Part shown: positions 8,756 to 18,107 of the stretch, piece after piece | Layout of the letters: each line of letters begins with the position of its first letter | Position numbering within the stretch: the first letter of the stretch is position 1 | From: Bacillota bacterium | GTDB taxonomy: Bacteria > Bacillota > Clostridia > Lachnospirales > Cellulosilyticaceae | DNA: 54,363 bases | Direction of reading: 5' to 3' | Assembly (NCBI GenBank): GCA_023410675.1 | Contig: JAEYPM010000028.1 | Coordinates: 1 to 54,363 of the forward strand | Notes under the pieces: model-generated | Seen by the model: the letters and a program-made list of their open reading frames with translations, nothing else | Databases searched by the model: none | What the model was told of the DNA's origin: nothing | Position numbers and translations under genes: made by a program

Positions 8756-8784
8756 TTGCTGTATTAATTTGGATAGAGTATAAT
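8756..8784 (+). promoter_or_regulatory. candidate sigma-A promoter of the coiled-coil gene
   Basis: A weak -35 TTGCTG (8756-8761), 17 bases, then a perfect TATAAT (8779-8784). It faces the gene at 8883. Confidence 0.45.
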
Positions 8785-8882
8785 CAGAGTTAGAGAATAT
8801 ACATGAGATATTCTAACCAAAAGTGATCGTTTTATAAATCATTGAATCAGTGATATCTGAAATGATAAAGGTGGTAGAAATA

Positions 8883-9272
8883 TTGGATAGCGATTTGAAA
8901 AATATGCTGACAAAACTTTTAGAAGGACAAGATAGGCTTGAAATGAAAGTAAGTGGGATTGAAGCTAGAATCAGTGAGCTTGAAGCAGTAGTGAAAAAGA
9001 CATCCCTTAAACTTGAAGAAATAGACAATAAGATAGATATTATTGTAGAAGTTCAAGCAGCACACAAAGAACAAGACAACAGAAGCTTTGAGAAGGCATT
9101 ACTGGGACAAGATAATACCAATACATTAGTTATCAGATCATTACAGGCACTTTCTGATGATGTTATTGAGATAAAAAAAGATATAGAACAAATAAAAGAG
9201 AAGTTTGATCAAGTTGAAAAAGTAACGATGCAAAATACTTATGATGTAGCCTATTTAATGACAGGAAAATAA
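8883..9272 (+). CDS. small coiled-coil protein of unknown function
   Basis: A 129-residue acidic, helical protein with heptad-like repeats through most of its length (for example MKVSGIEARISELEAVVKK and IEIKKDIEQIKEKFDQ) and no cysteines. There is no signal peptide or membrane segment. I choose TTG 8883 because AAAGGTGG (8867-8874) lies 8 bases upstream. The frame also allows GTG 8850 and ATG 8862, neither with a good ribosome-binding site. Similar short coiled-coil proteins are common in Clostridia and have no assigned role. It is a single-gene unit with its own promoter, ending at the hairpin at 9347. Confidence 0.65.
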   Translation: MDSDLKNMLTKLLEGQDRLEMKVSGIEARISELEAVVKKTSLKLEEIDNKIDIIVEVQAAHKEQDNRSFEKALLGQDNTNTLVIRSLQALSDDVIEIKKDIEQIKEKFDQVEKVTMQNTYDVAYLMTGK

Positions 9273-9346
9273 CTGCATATAAAATAGTGGATGAATACAC
9301 AGGATATAATTTAATTCGATAATATGCATTCTATATAATCAAATAT

Positions 9347-9392
9347 AAAAGGTCTTCTATGATATATTAAAGTTTATCACAGAAGACCTTTT
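9347..9392. terminator. palindromic hairpin, repeat copy D, bidirectional terminator
   Basis: A 17-position stem (9347-9363 with 9376-9392) with one A-C mismatch and a 12-base loop. It is flanked by A's on the left and T's on the right, so it can end both the coiled-coil gene (+) and ileS (-). It is the most diverged of the four family copies. Confidence 0.75.
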
Positions 9393-9443
9393 TGTATAAG
9401 CCCGATATTGCATTTATATCACCCTGTAAAAGGATGGATGAAG

Positions 9444-12400
9444 CTAAACTCTTTTTACAGTAAAAGTAACATCGAGGCCGTTAACTTTCCACTCTTTTGT
9501 ATAGCCATCAGCTAAGGTTCCTTCAGTAATGGAATCAGCAAGAACCTCCGAAGCGATAAGACTGTTATTCTTTGTCATAATGGCTTCTATTTTTTCACTG
9601 CCACTATAAGAAACAAGAATATGATTTTGAACTTCAAAGTCTGCTTCTTTTCTCATAGTCTGAAGCTTAGAAATAATTTCTCTTACAAAGCCTTCTTCAA
9701 TAAGCTCCTCTGTAAGATTTGTATCAAGAACAGTTGCAAAACCTCTGTCACTTGCCGATACAAAGCCTTCTTTTTGAGAGGTAGAAATAAGAAGATCTTC
9801 TTTTGTAAGTTCAATTGACTGCCCATCTATATCAAGTTTTAAAACACCAGTAGTGTCTAACTCTTGCATTGCTTTTGTTCCATCAAGTGCTGCTAGAGCA
9901 GTTCTTATTGCATTTAATAGAGATCCGTACTTTGGTCCTAGCGTACGCATTTGTGGCTTGAAGGAATAAGAGATAAAGCCACTTGCATCTTTTACAAACT
10001 CAACCTTCTTGATGTTTAACTCTTCAGCAATGATTGCTACAAAGCTTTCAGGAAGTTCACTTGGTGCTTGAACAAACATAGTGCCTATTGGCTGACGGTT
10101 TTTGATATTGCTTTCGTTACGGCAACTACGACCAAGTACAACGATTTGAAGAACTTCGTCCATATATTTTTCAAGGGCTGTATCAATCATTGATTCATTA
10201 GCTGCTGGGTAGTTGCATAAATGAATGCTTGTTGGTGCGTTTTTATCTACAGACCTAACTAAATTTTGATACATTTCTTCTGCCATAAATGGAACAAATG
10301 GAGCAGAGATTTTAGCTAAAGTTGTAAGCACTGTGTAAAGGGTCATATATGCGTTGACTTTATCTTGAGGCATTTCGCTTTGCCAAAATCTTTCTCTACT
10401 TCTTCTTACATACCAGTTAGATACGTCGTCTATAAAATCTTGCATCATACGAGAGGATTCAAAGATTTTATAGTTTTCAAGGTTATTATCTACTGTTTTC
10501 ACAAGTGTCTGAAGTTTAGATAATACCCATTTATCCATCATATTAAGGGATGAATAATCTAAAGTATACTGAGTTGGATCAAAATTATCTATATTAGCAT
10601 AAAGGATATAGAAAGCATAAGTATTCCAGAAGGTTCCCATAAACTTTCTTTGAGCTTCACTTACATTTTCAGAGCCAAAACGACTTGGAAGCCATGGAGA
10701 ACTTGCACTATAGAAATACCATCTTACAGCATCTGCACCTTGAGCATCAAGGACAGACCAAGGATCTACCACATTACCTTTATGCTTGCTCATTTTTTGA
10801 CCATCTTTATCTTGAACATGACCAAGAACAATGACATTTTTATATGGTGCCTTATCAAAGATTAAAGTAGAAATAGCCATAAGGGTATAGAACCATCCAC
10901 GGGTTTGGTCTACTGCCTCAGAAATAAAGTCTGCAGGGTAGTTATCATCAAAGATTTCTTTGTTTTCAAATGGATAATGCCACTGTGCAAAAGGCATAGA
11001 ACCGCTATCATACCAACAGTCAATAACTTCCTCAACACGAGTCATTTGGCCAGAACATTTTGGACAAGTTAGATGAACCGCGTCAATATATGGTTTATGA
11101 AGCTCGATATCCTCAGGACAATCAGAGCTCATGGCTTTTAATTCGTCTATACTTCCTACTAGATGTCTATGACCACAAGAACATTCCCAAATAGGAAGTG
11201 GTGTTCCCCAATAACGAGAACGAGAAAGTCCCCAGTCAATAACACCTTCTAAGAAGTTGCCAAAACGACCTTCACCAATAGAAGAAGGAAGCCAATTTAC
11301 AGTGTTGTTGTTTTTTACTAAGGCATCACGGACTTTAGTCATGGAAATAAACCATGTATCACGTGCATAATAGATAAGAGGGGTATCGCATCTCCAGCAG
11401 TGCGGATAACTATGCTCATGTTTCTGGGAATGATAAAGTTTGCCATTCTCATCTAACCATTTGATAATTTCTAGATCAGCATCTTTAACAAAGATATTTT
11501 GCCAAATATCTACTTCAGGCGTAAAGAATCCTTGCTCTGTAACAAGTTGTACGAAAGGAAGATCGTTCGCACGACCGACTCTTGCATCATCTTCTCCAAA
11601 AGCTGGAGCAATATGAACAATACCTGTACCATCTGTTAGTGTAACATAGCTATCTGATACAACAAACCAAGCCTTTTTGTTTGGTTTTGCAAAGTTAAAT
11701 AACGGTTCATATGAAATGCCAACAAGCTCAGAACCAGTATATTTTTGAAGAACTTCAAATTCAGACTTTAGGACGGACTCTGCTAAAGCTTCAGCTAGAA
11801 TATAAGTGCCGTGATCAGTCTTTGCTTTGATGTAGGTAAATTCTGAATTCACACAAAGTGCCACGTTGGATGGTAGTGTCCATGGAGTAGTGGTCCAAGC
11901 AAGGAAATAGGTATCTTCTTCACCGACTACTTTAAATCTTGCAACAGCTGTTATATCCTTAACATCTTTGTAACCTTGGGCAACTTCATGAGAAGACAAA
12001 GAGGTACCACAACGTGGGCAGTAAGGTACAATTTTATGACCTTTATAAATAAGGTCTTTATCCCATATTTGACGTAGAGACCACCAAACAGACTCAATAT
12101 AGTTATTGTGATAGGTTACATAGGGGTTTTCCATGTCTACCCAATAGCCAACTCTATCAGACATTTTCTCCCATTCGTTTTGGTATTTCCAAACACTTTG
12201 TTTACACTTGGTAATAAAGTCTTCCACACCATATTTTTCAATCTCTGGTTTTCCACTGATTCCAAGAAGTTTTTCAACTTCTAGTTCAACTGGAAGACCA
12301 TGTGTGTCCCAACCTGCTTTTCGTAGTACCTTATAACCTTTCATGGTTTTATAACGAGGGATAATATCTTTAATAACACGTGTTAAGATATGACCAATAT

Positions 12401-12563
12401 GTGGTTTTCCGTTAGCTGTTGGGGGGCCGTCATAAAAAGTAAAGGTAGGGCCATCTTCTCTAGCTTTAATTGATTCTTCAAATACATGATTATCCTTCCA
12501 AAACTTTAGGACTTCTAATTCTCTATCCACAAAGTTAAGGTTGGTATCTACTTTTTTGTACAT
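9444..12563 (-). CDS. ileS: isoleucyl-tRNA synthetase, long (type 2-like) form
   Basis: Charges tRNA-Ile with isoleucine. The protein has 1039 residues from ATG 12563, which has a strong AGGAGG just upstream; the open frame runs further up but into the T-box leader. The class I HIGH motif is at 55-58 (GKPHIGHIL). The second signature appears as KMSKHKGN near 592 rather than KMSKS. CP1 editing-domain features (GWDTHGLPVE, TTPWTLPSN) and the PYCPRCG and CPKC zinc-type cysteines are seen. The length of about 1040 and the absence of the C-terminal zinc knuckle of the usual about 930-residue bacterial enzyme suggest the IleRS2 lineage, which is commonly mupirocin-tolerant; that assignment is inference. 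Regulated by the T-box at 12625-12872. Confidence 0.95.
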   Translation of the reverse strand: MYKKVDTNLNFVDRELEVLKFWKDNHVFEESIKAREDGPTFTFYDGPPTANGKPHIGHILTRVIKDIIPRYKTMKGYKVLRKAGWDTHGLPVELEVEKLLGISGKPEIEKYGVEDFITKCKQSVWKYQNEWEKMSDRVGYWVDMENPYVTYHNNYIESVWWSLRQIWDKDLIYKGHKIVPYCPRCGTSLSSHEVAQGYKDVKDITAVARFKVVGEEDTYFLAWTTTPWTLPSNVALCVNSEFTYIKAKTDHGTYILAEALAESVLKSEFEVLQKYTGSELVGISYEPLFNFAKPNKKAWFVVSDSYVTLTDGTGIVHIAPAFGEDDARVGRANDLPFVQLVTEQGFFTPEVDIWQNIFVKDADLEIIKWLDENGKLYHSQKHEHSYPHCWRCDTPLIYYARDTWFISMTKVRDALVKNNNTVNWLPSSIGEGRFGNFLEGVIDWGLSRSRYWGTPLPIWECSCGHRHLVGSIDELKAMSSDCPEDIELHKPYIDAVHLTCPKCSGQMTRVEEVIDCWYDSGSMPFAQWHYPFENKEIFDDNYPADFISEAVDQTRGWFYTLMAISTLIFDKAPYKNVIVLGHVQDKDGQKMSKHKGNVVDPWSVLDAQGADAVRWYFYSASSPWLPSRFGSENVSEAQRKFMGTFWNTYAFYILYANIDNFDPTQYTLDYSSLNMMDKWVLSKLQTLVKTVDNNLENYKIFESSRMMQDFIDDVSNWYVRRSRERFWQSEMPQDKVNAYMTLYTVLTTLAKISAPFVPFMAEEMYQNLVRSVDKNAPTSIHLCNYPAANESMIDTALEKYMDEVLQIVVLGRSCRNESNIKNRQPIGTMFVQAPSELPESFVAIIAEELNIKKVEFVKDASGFISYSFKPQMRTLGPKYGSLLNAIRTALAALDGTKAMQELDTTGVLKLDIDGQSIELTKEDLLISTSQKEGFVSASDRGFATVLDTNLTEELIEEGFVREIISKLQTMRKEADFEVQNHILVSYSGSEKIEAIMTKNNSLIASEVLADSITEGTLADGYTKEWKVNGLDVTFTVKRV

Positions 12564-12620
12564 ACGATTCCTCCTATAATTAATTTTCATTGTTTCTATG
12601 CTAAAAAGTGGAGCGAGCAT

Positions 12621-12661
12621 AAATAAAAAACCCTCTCGCTGATAAGAACAGGACGAAAGGG
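12621..12661 (-). terminator. T-box intrinsic terminator before ileS
   Basis: On the minus strand CCCTTTCG (12661-12654) pairs with CGAGAGGG (12638-12631), then a T-rich run (12630-12621). The 5' arm lies in the conserved segment just after the T-box sequence, as expected for a terminator/antiterminator switch. Confidence 0.8.
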
Positions 12662-12872
12662 CATGATTATTCGCTTCCGCGGTACCACCTGATTTGCCAA
12701 AACTGGCCACTCGTTATACCTATCCTTGTGTTAACGGAAGGATGCCGTCAGAGCCTACTTGTATTTCGGTCTGCCACTCCAAGGGGATTTTTCATATCTT
12801 TTATCGTGTGGGCTTACACCAACCCCACTCGCTGAGACGAAATCAAAAATATTACTTGTCCTTTTCATCGTG
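12625..12872 (-). promoter_or_regulatory. T-box riboswitch controlling ileS (Ile specifier)
   Basis: This leader reads through into ileS when uncharged tRNA-Ile binds. The T-box sequence AGGTGGTACCGCGG is exact (minus strand of 12677-12690). Stem I begins near 12870 with GATGAAAAGGAC and an AGTA bulge. It contains the distal GGGTTGGTGTAAGCCC loop and a GAAAAATC segment, where ATC at 12788-12786 is the likely isoleucine specifier codon. The terminator follows at 12661-12621. The specifier agrees with the gene downstream. Confidence 0.93.
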
Positions 12873-12936
12873 TTTGTTTTATATAATTCATCGTTTAAAT
12901 ATTAAAAATATATCTAAGATAAGATATACATACATT

Positions 12937-12965
12937 ATTATAAAAGTAAAAACAAGGATTGTAAA
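12937..12965 (-). promoter_or_regulatory. sigma-A promoter of the ileS leader
   Basis: On the minus strand TTTACA (12965-12960), 17 bases, then perfect TATAAT (12942-12937). Transcription would begin about 60 bases before stem I of the T-box. A second candidate, TTTACA-N17-TATAAA at 13019-12991, lies just upstream. Confidence 0.6.
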
Positions 12966-13079
12966 GGATATAATTATTTTTTCCTTGGTATTTATAGAAT
13001 TCATATTGTAGAATGTAAATTATTCTATGTGAATTCATTGAGAGGAATAACTCTAACCTACTCAAATAAATGAAGTATG

Positions 13080-14009
13080 TCAGTTGTTTCTCTGAACAAT
13101 AATTATCCCAACACATACAAGAATTAAGGCAATTAGGTGAACAGGTAATAGATGCTCAGCAGGTACAAATATTGCTGTTAGAATACTTCCTGATACAGGA
13201 ATAACAAATTTAAATAATGATAGTTCACCAATATTGCGATATTGTAGTATGCCATACCATAATCCAAAAGCAATACTTGATAATAAGGCTAAGTAAACAA
13301 ATAAAATAGATGATTTTGGCGTAAATTCAAGAGCTAAAGGGTTGCCACCTAAGCTTATACCTATAAGCAGTAAAAGTATAGAACCTATAATCATTTGCCA
13401 ACCACTATAAACAAATGAGGGTAATTCCTTACCTATTTTTTTAGCAATAAACAGGCTGATGGCACTAAATAATCCAGAAAGGATCATAAAACCTTCTCCA
13501 ATAAATGAAAAACTAAATAATCCGTTCATTTCACTCCCTACATTAATGATAACAAGTCCAAAAAAACCAAGAAATAGACCAACGATCTTTCTTGTAGTCA
13601 GTTTATCATCATGGGTAAGAAAGTGGGCAAGAACAATGGAGAAAAAGATGCCAACTTGTCCTAAAATAGAAGCCTTAATGCCATGAGTATTTGCTACACC
13701 TATGTTAAAGAAAAAATATTGAAAGGTGGTATTAAATACACCGAGTGTTACCACTAAAAGCCACTGTTTCTTTGTAAGGGTAAATAAAGGCTTACGGCTG
13801 AATACGGCAAGAAGAATAAGTATGATACCTGCAAGTAAAAAACGAAAACTGATAAAAGTAATGTTTTGGGCAAGGTCGTTTCCAGAAATATGCATTTCCT
13901 TATAAACGATTTTAAGAACGGGAAAGGCACTTCCCCAAAGGATATTACAAAATATAGCAATCCATGTAGTTAAAAGGAATAGTTGTTTCTTCGTTAAGTT
14001 GTGTATCAT
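13080..14009 (-). CDS. EamA/DMT-family transporter
   Basis: A 309-residue inner-membrane protein of the drug/metabolite transporter superfamily. Ten hydrophobic segments are visible, arranged as two EamA repeats (about 12-150 and 160-305). The family-typical NILWGSAFPVLK in helix 1 and FNTTFQYFFFNIGVANTHG in the middle of repeat 1 are present. Such proteins export amino acids, metabolites or drugs; the substrate cannot be predicted. The start ATG 14009 has AGGAG upstream. It stands alone between the ileS leader and the divergent plsC. Confidence 0.88.
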   Translation of the reverse strand: MIHNLTKKQLFLLTTWIAIFCNILWGSAFPVLKIVYKEMHISGNDLAQNITFISFRFLLAGIILILLAVFSRKPLFTLTKKQWLLVVTLGVFNTTFQYFFFNIGVANTHGIKASILGQVGIFFSIVLAHFLTHDDKLTTRKIVGLFLGFFGLVIINVGSEMNGLFSFSFIGEGFMILSGLFSAISLFIAKKIGKELPSFVYSGWQMIIGSILLLLIGISLGGNPLALEFTPKSSILFVYLALLSSIAFGLWYGILQYRNIGELSLFKFVIPVSGSILTAIFVPAEHLLPVHLIALILVCVGIIIVQRNN

Positions 14010-14224
14010 GATAAGCTCCTTTGTTGTAATACTTTTATACTATTAAGAACATTGTTAACAATTTGATATGACATTTTATATAAAATATCTATATAGATGA
14101 GCGACTTTATGTTATTATTAAATTAGGATATATTATATACACTTGTGTACCTTATGTCAAAGATATGCATAAGCAGGCATGCAGTAAATAAAAGGATTAA
14201 TGGAAGGAATTAAGGGGTGAGCAC

Positions 14225-14956
14225 ATGTTACAAAGCATTAATGAATTGTTAGCTATTTTTTATAGTGACATTTCTTCTATGAACATTATGAGAAAATATA
14301 GGTTTGGTAATAAAAAATATGGCAAAAGAGAAAGTAGAGAGCAGATTTATCGTGCATTACAAAAAATATCTAGACGTATGGCACAGGCAGCTGGCATGAA
14401 AATTAAAGTTATAGGAGCTGAAAATCTTCCGAAAAATGGACCAGTGGTATATATTGCCAATCATAAAGGACTTTTTGATACGGTTACATTAGTAAGCACC
14501 ATAAATGACCCTTGTATTGCTATTGTAAAGAGAGAAGTAGAACGTATGCCTATTATATCAAGATGGGTACGTGCTTTAGGCTGCATATATTTAGATAGAG
14601 ATGATATTAGGCAATCTCTAGAGGCGATTTTAGAAGGCATTAAAGAACTTAAAGAAGGACAGTCCATTTTTATTTTTCCAGAAGGAACAAGAAGCAAGAC
14701 AGATGAAATCGGGAAGTTCAAAGAAGGTAGTTTTAAACTTGCACTTAAAGCTAATGTTCCTATTGTACCTATTGCTTTACTCAATACTGAAAAGGTATTT
14801 GAAGTAAACAAAAAAATAGTTCCTCAAACTGTTTATATGAATGTGGGAAAACCAATAGATACTAAAAATCTTACAGCTGAAGAGAAAAAGCACCTCCCTA
14901 AGATGGTTGAAAATACTGTTAAGGAGTTGCTAGAACAGGCGAAGAATAATAACTAA
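14225..14956 (+). CDS. plsC: 1-acyl-sn-glycerol-3-phosphate acyltransferase
   Basis: Acylates lysophosphatidic acid to phosphatidic acid in membrane phospholipid synthesis. The 243-residue protein has the acyltransferase H-x4-D as H80-D85 (NHKGLFD, a variant of NHxSxxD), and FPEGTRS at 151-157. A third block near IVPIALLNTEKVF is typical. The N-terminal about 55 residues are a basic extension without a strong membrane helix. The start ATG 14225 is preceded by AAGGGGTGAGC. Only 12 bases separate it from the FapA-like gene, so the two are probably co-transcribed. The specificity for acyl donor or head group is not visible. Confidence 0.9.
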   Translation: MLQSINELLAIFYSDISSMNIMRKYRFGNKKYGKRESREQIYRALQKISRRMAQAAGMKIKVIGAENLPKNGPVVYIANHKGLFDTVTLVSTINDPCIAIVKREVERMPIISRWVRALGCIYLDRDDIRQSLEAILEGIKELKEGQSIFIFPEGTRSKTDEIGKFKEGSFKLALKANVPIVPIALLNTEKVFEVNKKIVPQTVYMNVGKPIDTKNLTAEEKKHLPKMVENTVKELLEQAKNNN

Positions 14957-14968
14957 GGAGGAATTTTT

Positions 14969-16372
14969 ATGGACATCAACAGCACACAACCTATAGATGA
15001 AAAAATAGTTATTGAATCTTCAAAAGATAGAATGATAGCGGTAGCTTACTTTGAACCTCCCAAAAACGGAGGAGCAAAGCTAACAACTGAGCAAATACAT
15101 GAAGCTATCCATAAGGCTGGAATAAAGCATGGTATTGAGGATGAAACACTCAATCAAATAACTTGTTCGAGACAATTTCATTACAAATATGTCATTGCAT
15201 CAGGTAAAAAACCCATAGACGGTGAGGATGCAAAGATAGAGCTGATGTTTGATAAAGACAGACTCTATTCAAATAAGCCTAAAGAAAAAGAGGATGGAAC
15301 AGTAGATTTTAAGAATTTGGACATGGTTTATAATGTGCATCAATCCGATGTACTGGCGGTAAAAACACCTGCTAAAGATGGCATGGATGGCTGCAATGTG
15401 TTAGGACAGGTTGTAAAAGCTAAAAAGGGTAAAGATGTTAGGCTTCCACAGGGAAAAAACACCTATCTTTCAAACACAGAGCTTGAGTTATTAGCCACAA
15501 TTGATGGGCAACTAGAATATGATAATAATAGTATCTATGTATCACCGATATATACAGTGAAAGGGAATGTAGATGCAAGTGTAGGGAATATTGATTTTTT
15601 AGGAAGTGTTGTTGTTAATAGAAATGTACTTAGTGGATTCACAATTAAAGCTCAAGGAAATGTTGAAGTAAGAGGATCTGTTGAGGATGCAATCATTATA
15701 GCTGGAGGCAATATTATTTTAGCATATGGTATACAGGGAATGGGTAATTCAAGACTTGAAGCAGGTGGCAATATCATCGCAAAGTTTGTTCAAAATAGTA
15801 CACTTCAAGCAGGTGGTGATATCATTGCAGAAGCCATTATGCATAGTAAGGTTCAAGCGGGTAATTGTATTAAAGTTGATATGGGAAAGGGAAGTATTGT
15901 TGGCGGAGAGTCAGCAGCAGTTAATATGATTAGTGCAAAGACAATAGGTTCTGTTATGGGAGCTCCCACATCTATCCAGATAGGTATTTCTGGTGAATCC
16001 TATGACCAATACAAAGACTTAGCTAAAAGTTATGAAGCCAAAAAGCAAGAATTCAAAAAGGTTACGCAAGCCATTGAATTTTTGATAGAAAAATCAAAGC
16101 AAGAGTCACTTTCAAAAGATAAACTGATCATGCTCAAAAAACTTATGGATAACAGACCAATACTGGAAGATGAGCTGAATAAGAAAAAAGAAGAATATGC
16201 AAAATTAGCACAAATGGTAAGAGATGTTAATTCAGGATTGATTAAGGTTAGAGAAACCCTTTACTGCGGAACAAAAATTACAATAGGTAATATCATTAAA
16301 TACGTAGATGAAAATTTTAATTATTGTACAGTGCAAAAATTAGAGGGCGATATACATATATCTCCATATTAA
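14969..16372 (+). CDS. FapA/DUF342 family protein
   Basis: A 467-residue protein of the DUF342 (FapA) family, whose members are linked to flagellar assembly or polar localisation in other bacteria. The N-terminal about 190 residues are alpha/beta. A glycine-rich repetitive beta region follows (about 190-345, with repeats such as AGGNIIL, EAGGNIIAKF, LQAGGDIIAEA) and is the beta-helical hallmark of the family. The rest is a lysine-rich coiled coil (about 345-430) and a short tail. It is downstream of plsC, far from the flagellar block of this window. The unit ends at terminator 16381. Confidence 0.85.
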   Translation: MDINSTQPIDEKIVIESSKDRMIAVAYFEPPKNGGAKLTTEQIHEAIHKAGIKHGIEDETLNQITCSRQFHYKYVIASGKKPIDGEDAKIELMFDKDRLYSNKPKEKEDGTVDFKNLDMVYNVHQSDVLAVKTPAKDGMDGCNVLGQVVKAKKGKDVRLPQGKNTYLSNTELELLATIDGQLEYDNNSIYVSPIYTVKGNVDASVGNIDFLGSVVVNRNVLSGFTIKAQGNVEVRGSVEDAIIIAGGNIILAYGIQGMGNSRLEAGGNIIAKFVQNSTLQAGGDIIAEAIMHSKVQAGNCIKVDMGKGSIVGGESAAVNMISAKTIGSVMGAPTSIQIGISGESYDQYKDLAKSYEAKKQEFKKVTQAIEFLIEKSKQESLSKDKLIMLKKLMDNRPILEDELNKKKEEYAKLAQMVRDVNSGLIKVRETLYCGTKITIGNIIKYVDENFNYCTVQKLEGDIHISPY

Positions 16373-16380
16373 TTGATAAA

Positions 16381-16437
16381 AGGCTTCTTTTAGGGCAATC
16401 ATATTACAGTTCAACTGCCTTAAAAGAAGCCTTTTTT
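16381..16437. terminator. bidirectional terminator between the FapA-like gene and cls
   Basis: A 17-pair stem (16381-16397 with 16416-16432) with one G-T pair and an 18-base loop. T's follow on the plus strand, and A's precede it that become T's on the minus strand. It serves the two convergent genes. Confidence 0.9.
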
Positions 16438-16452
16438 ATATCTTAGGAAAAT

Positions 16453-17901
16453 TTATAGTATAGGAGAAAGAAGCCTTGATATAGATTCTTTAAACTTAAT
16501 AATAGCACTTCTATTTTGATAGATATCATGAGTAATTTCTCTGCAGTCTTTAAGATCCTCTCTAAAAGCCAAGGTAAGGTCACATGCAACTTTTTGATCA
16601 TAAATAAAAGCATTAATTTCAAAGTTAAGTTTAAAACTTCGAATATCAAAATTTGCAGTACCTACAGAGCATATTTTTTCATCAATGATAAGCGTTTTAG
16701 CATGCAAGAATCCTTTTTCATAGGTATAGCATTTGATACCATAACGGACAAGCTCGCCAATGTAACTATATGTTGCCCAATATACAAAGGGATGATCAGG
16801 TTTGTTAGGAATCATAATATGCACATCGATTCCAGAGAGGGCAGCAAGCTTAAGTGCAGTAAAGAGTCCATCATCTGGAATAAAATAAGGGGTTTGAATA
16901 TAGATACTTTGTTTTGCTTCATTAATCATTTTGACATAACCATTTAAGATGCTAGAGTGACTAGAGTCAGGACCACTGGATACAATTTGTATCCCTGTTT
17001 GGGATTGGCTTGGCTTAATATCATTTCTTATATATTGGGTCAGGGATATATTTTCTTTGGTTGCAAATCTCCAGTCAAGTAAAAACTGAAGGTTAATCAT
17101 GGCAACAGCACTTCCCTTTATCTGGAGATGTGTGTCACGCCAATAGCCTAATTTTTTATTTTTACCAAGGTACTCTACACCAATATTAAATCCGCCTAAA
17201 AAAGCAGTTTCGCCATCTACGACACATATTTTGCGGTGGTTTCTATAGTTTAGACGAAGCTTTAATAAAGGGACGATAGAAGGAAAAAAGCATGCAATTT
17301 GAACACCAGCTGTTTTAAGCTCTTTAAAATAGGATTTTTTTGTTCTAATGCATCCCATATCATCATATAAGAGTAGAACCCTAACCCCTTCCTTTGCTTT
17401 TTGAATCAGTAAGGACTTAAGACGATCACCTAATTTATCAGGCCGTATAATATAATATTCAATATGAATATATTCTTTTGCATTTTCAATAGCCTCAAAC
17501 ATATGCTCAAATTTATCTTTCCCAGTTGTATAAATAGTAACATTATTATCATCAGTATATAAACTCTGATGCCCAACTAAATGAAGCCGAATGACACTTT
17601 GAGAGCTTTTGGTTACAGCATCTTTAAATTCACTTAAGTGGTAAGATAACCTTGTTTCCTGAGCATGGAGCAAAGCAAGATAACGATCTTCCTCTTCTTT
17701 TTTAGTGAAGGTTTTCCGTTTTCTCATGTCTTGACCTATGATAATATAGAGTATAAAGCCAACCACAGGAACAAAAAGCATAATCATAATCCATGCCCAT
17801 GTAGTACTTGGATTTTTCCGTTCGAAAAAAATAACTGACATGGCAAGTAATATATTAATACAAAAGATAGCATCAACAATATTAAAACTAATATTAAACA
17901 T
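16453..17901 (-). CDS. cls: cardiolipin synthase
   Basis: Membrane enzyme joining two phosphatidylglycerols to cardiolipin (phospholipase D superfamily). The protein has 482 residues from ATG 17901. The frame allows ATG 17913, but that codon is part of the ATGAGGTGG ribosome-binding site for the second ATG. Two N-terminal membrane helices (about 5-24 and 36-55) precede two PLD motifs, H222-x-K224-x4-D229 (HRKICVVD) and H400-x-K402-x4-D407 (HAKTLIID). Both are intact, as is the GGFNIG and GTANFD context. Length matches Firmicutes Cls. Divergent from the gene at 18108. Confidence 0.95.
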   Translation of the reverse strand: MFNISFNIVDAIFCINILLAMSVIFFERKNPSTTWAWIMIMLFVPVVGFILYIIIGQDMRKRKTFTKKEEEDRYLALLHAQETRLSYHLSEFKDAVTKSSQSVIRLHLVGHQSLYTDDNNVTIYTTGKDKFEHMFEAIENAKEYIHIEYYIIRPDKLGDRLKSLLIQKAKEGVRVLLLYDDMGCIRTKKSYFKELKTAGVQIACFFPSIVPLLKLRLNYRNHRKICVVDGETAFLGGFNIGVEYLGKNKKLGYWRDTHLQIKGSAVAMINLQFLLDWRFATKENISLTQYIRNDIKPSQSQTGIQIVSSGPDSSHSSILNGYVKMINEAKQSIYIQTPYFIPDDGLFTALKLAALSGIDVHIMIPNKPDHPFVYWATYSYIGELVRYGIKCYTYEKGFLHAKTLIIDEKICSVGTANFDIRSFKLNFEINAFIYDQKVACDLTLAFREDLKDCREITHDIYQNRSAIIKFKESISRLLSPIL

Positions 17902-18107
17902 AAGCCACCTCATAAGTTTTGTATTTATTCCATATATTAAATATTAACTTTTATTATGTAGATTCTATGTAGTCCATATAGAATTTGTGTAAATATCATA
18001 CATATATTATAAGTATAGCATTCAAAATGAATATATTCTATAAATATTGTTTTAGGATTTAGTCTATGATATACTAAAGCAATCAAACATTATAAGGAGT
18101 GTGAAAA

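Noticed and set aside
9295..9322. TTCGATAA considered as a sigma-28 promoter
   Set aside because: No TAAA 15-16 bases upstream, and it points at hairpin copy D and the end of ileS.
3149..9392. The four hairpins as a CRISPR array
   Set aside because: They are palindromes kilobases apart at gene ends, without spacers or cas genes.
12564..12710. 49-codon N-terminal extension of ileS
   Set aside because: It would be read from inside the T-box leader; ATG 12563 has a strong AGGAGG.
12694..13011. 105-codon plus-strand frame
   Set aside because: It is antisense to the T-box leader and has no coding features.
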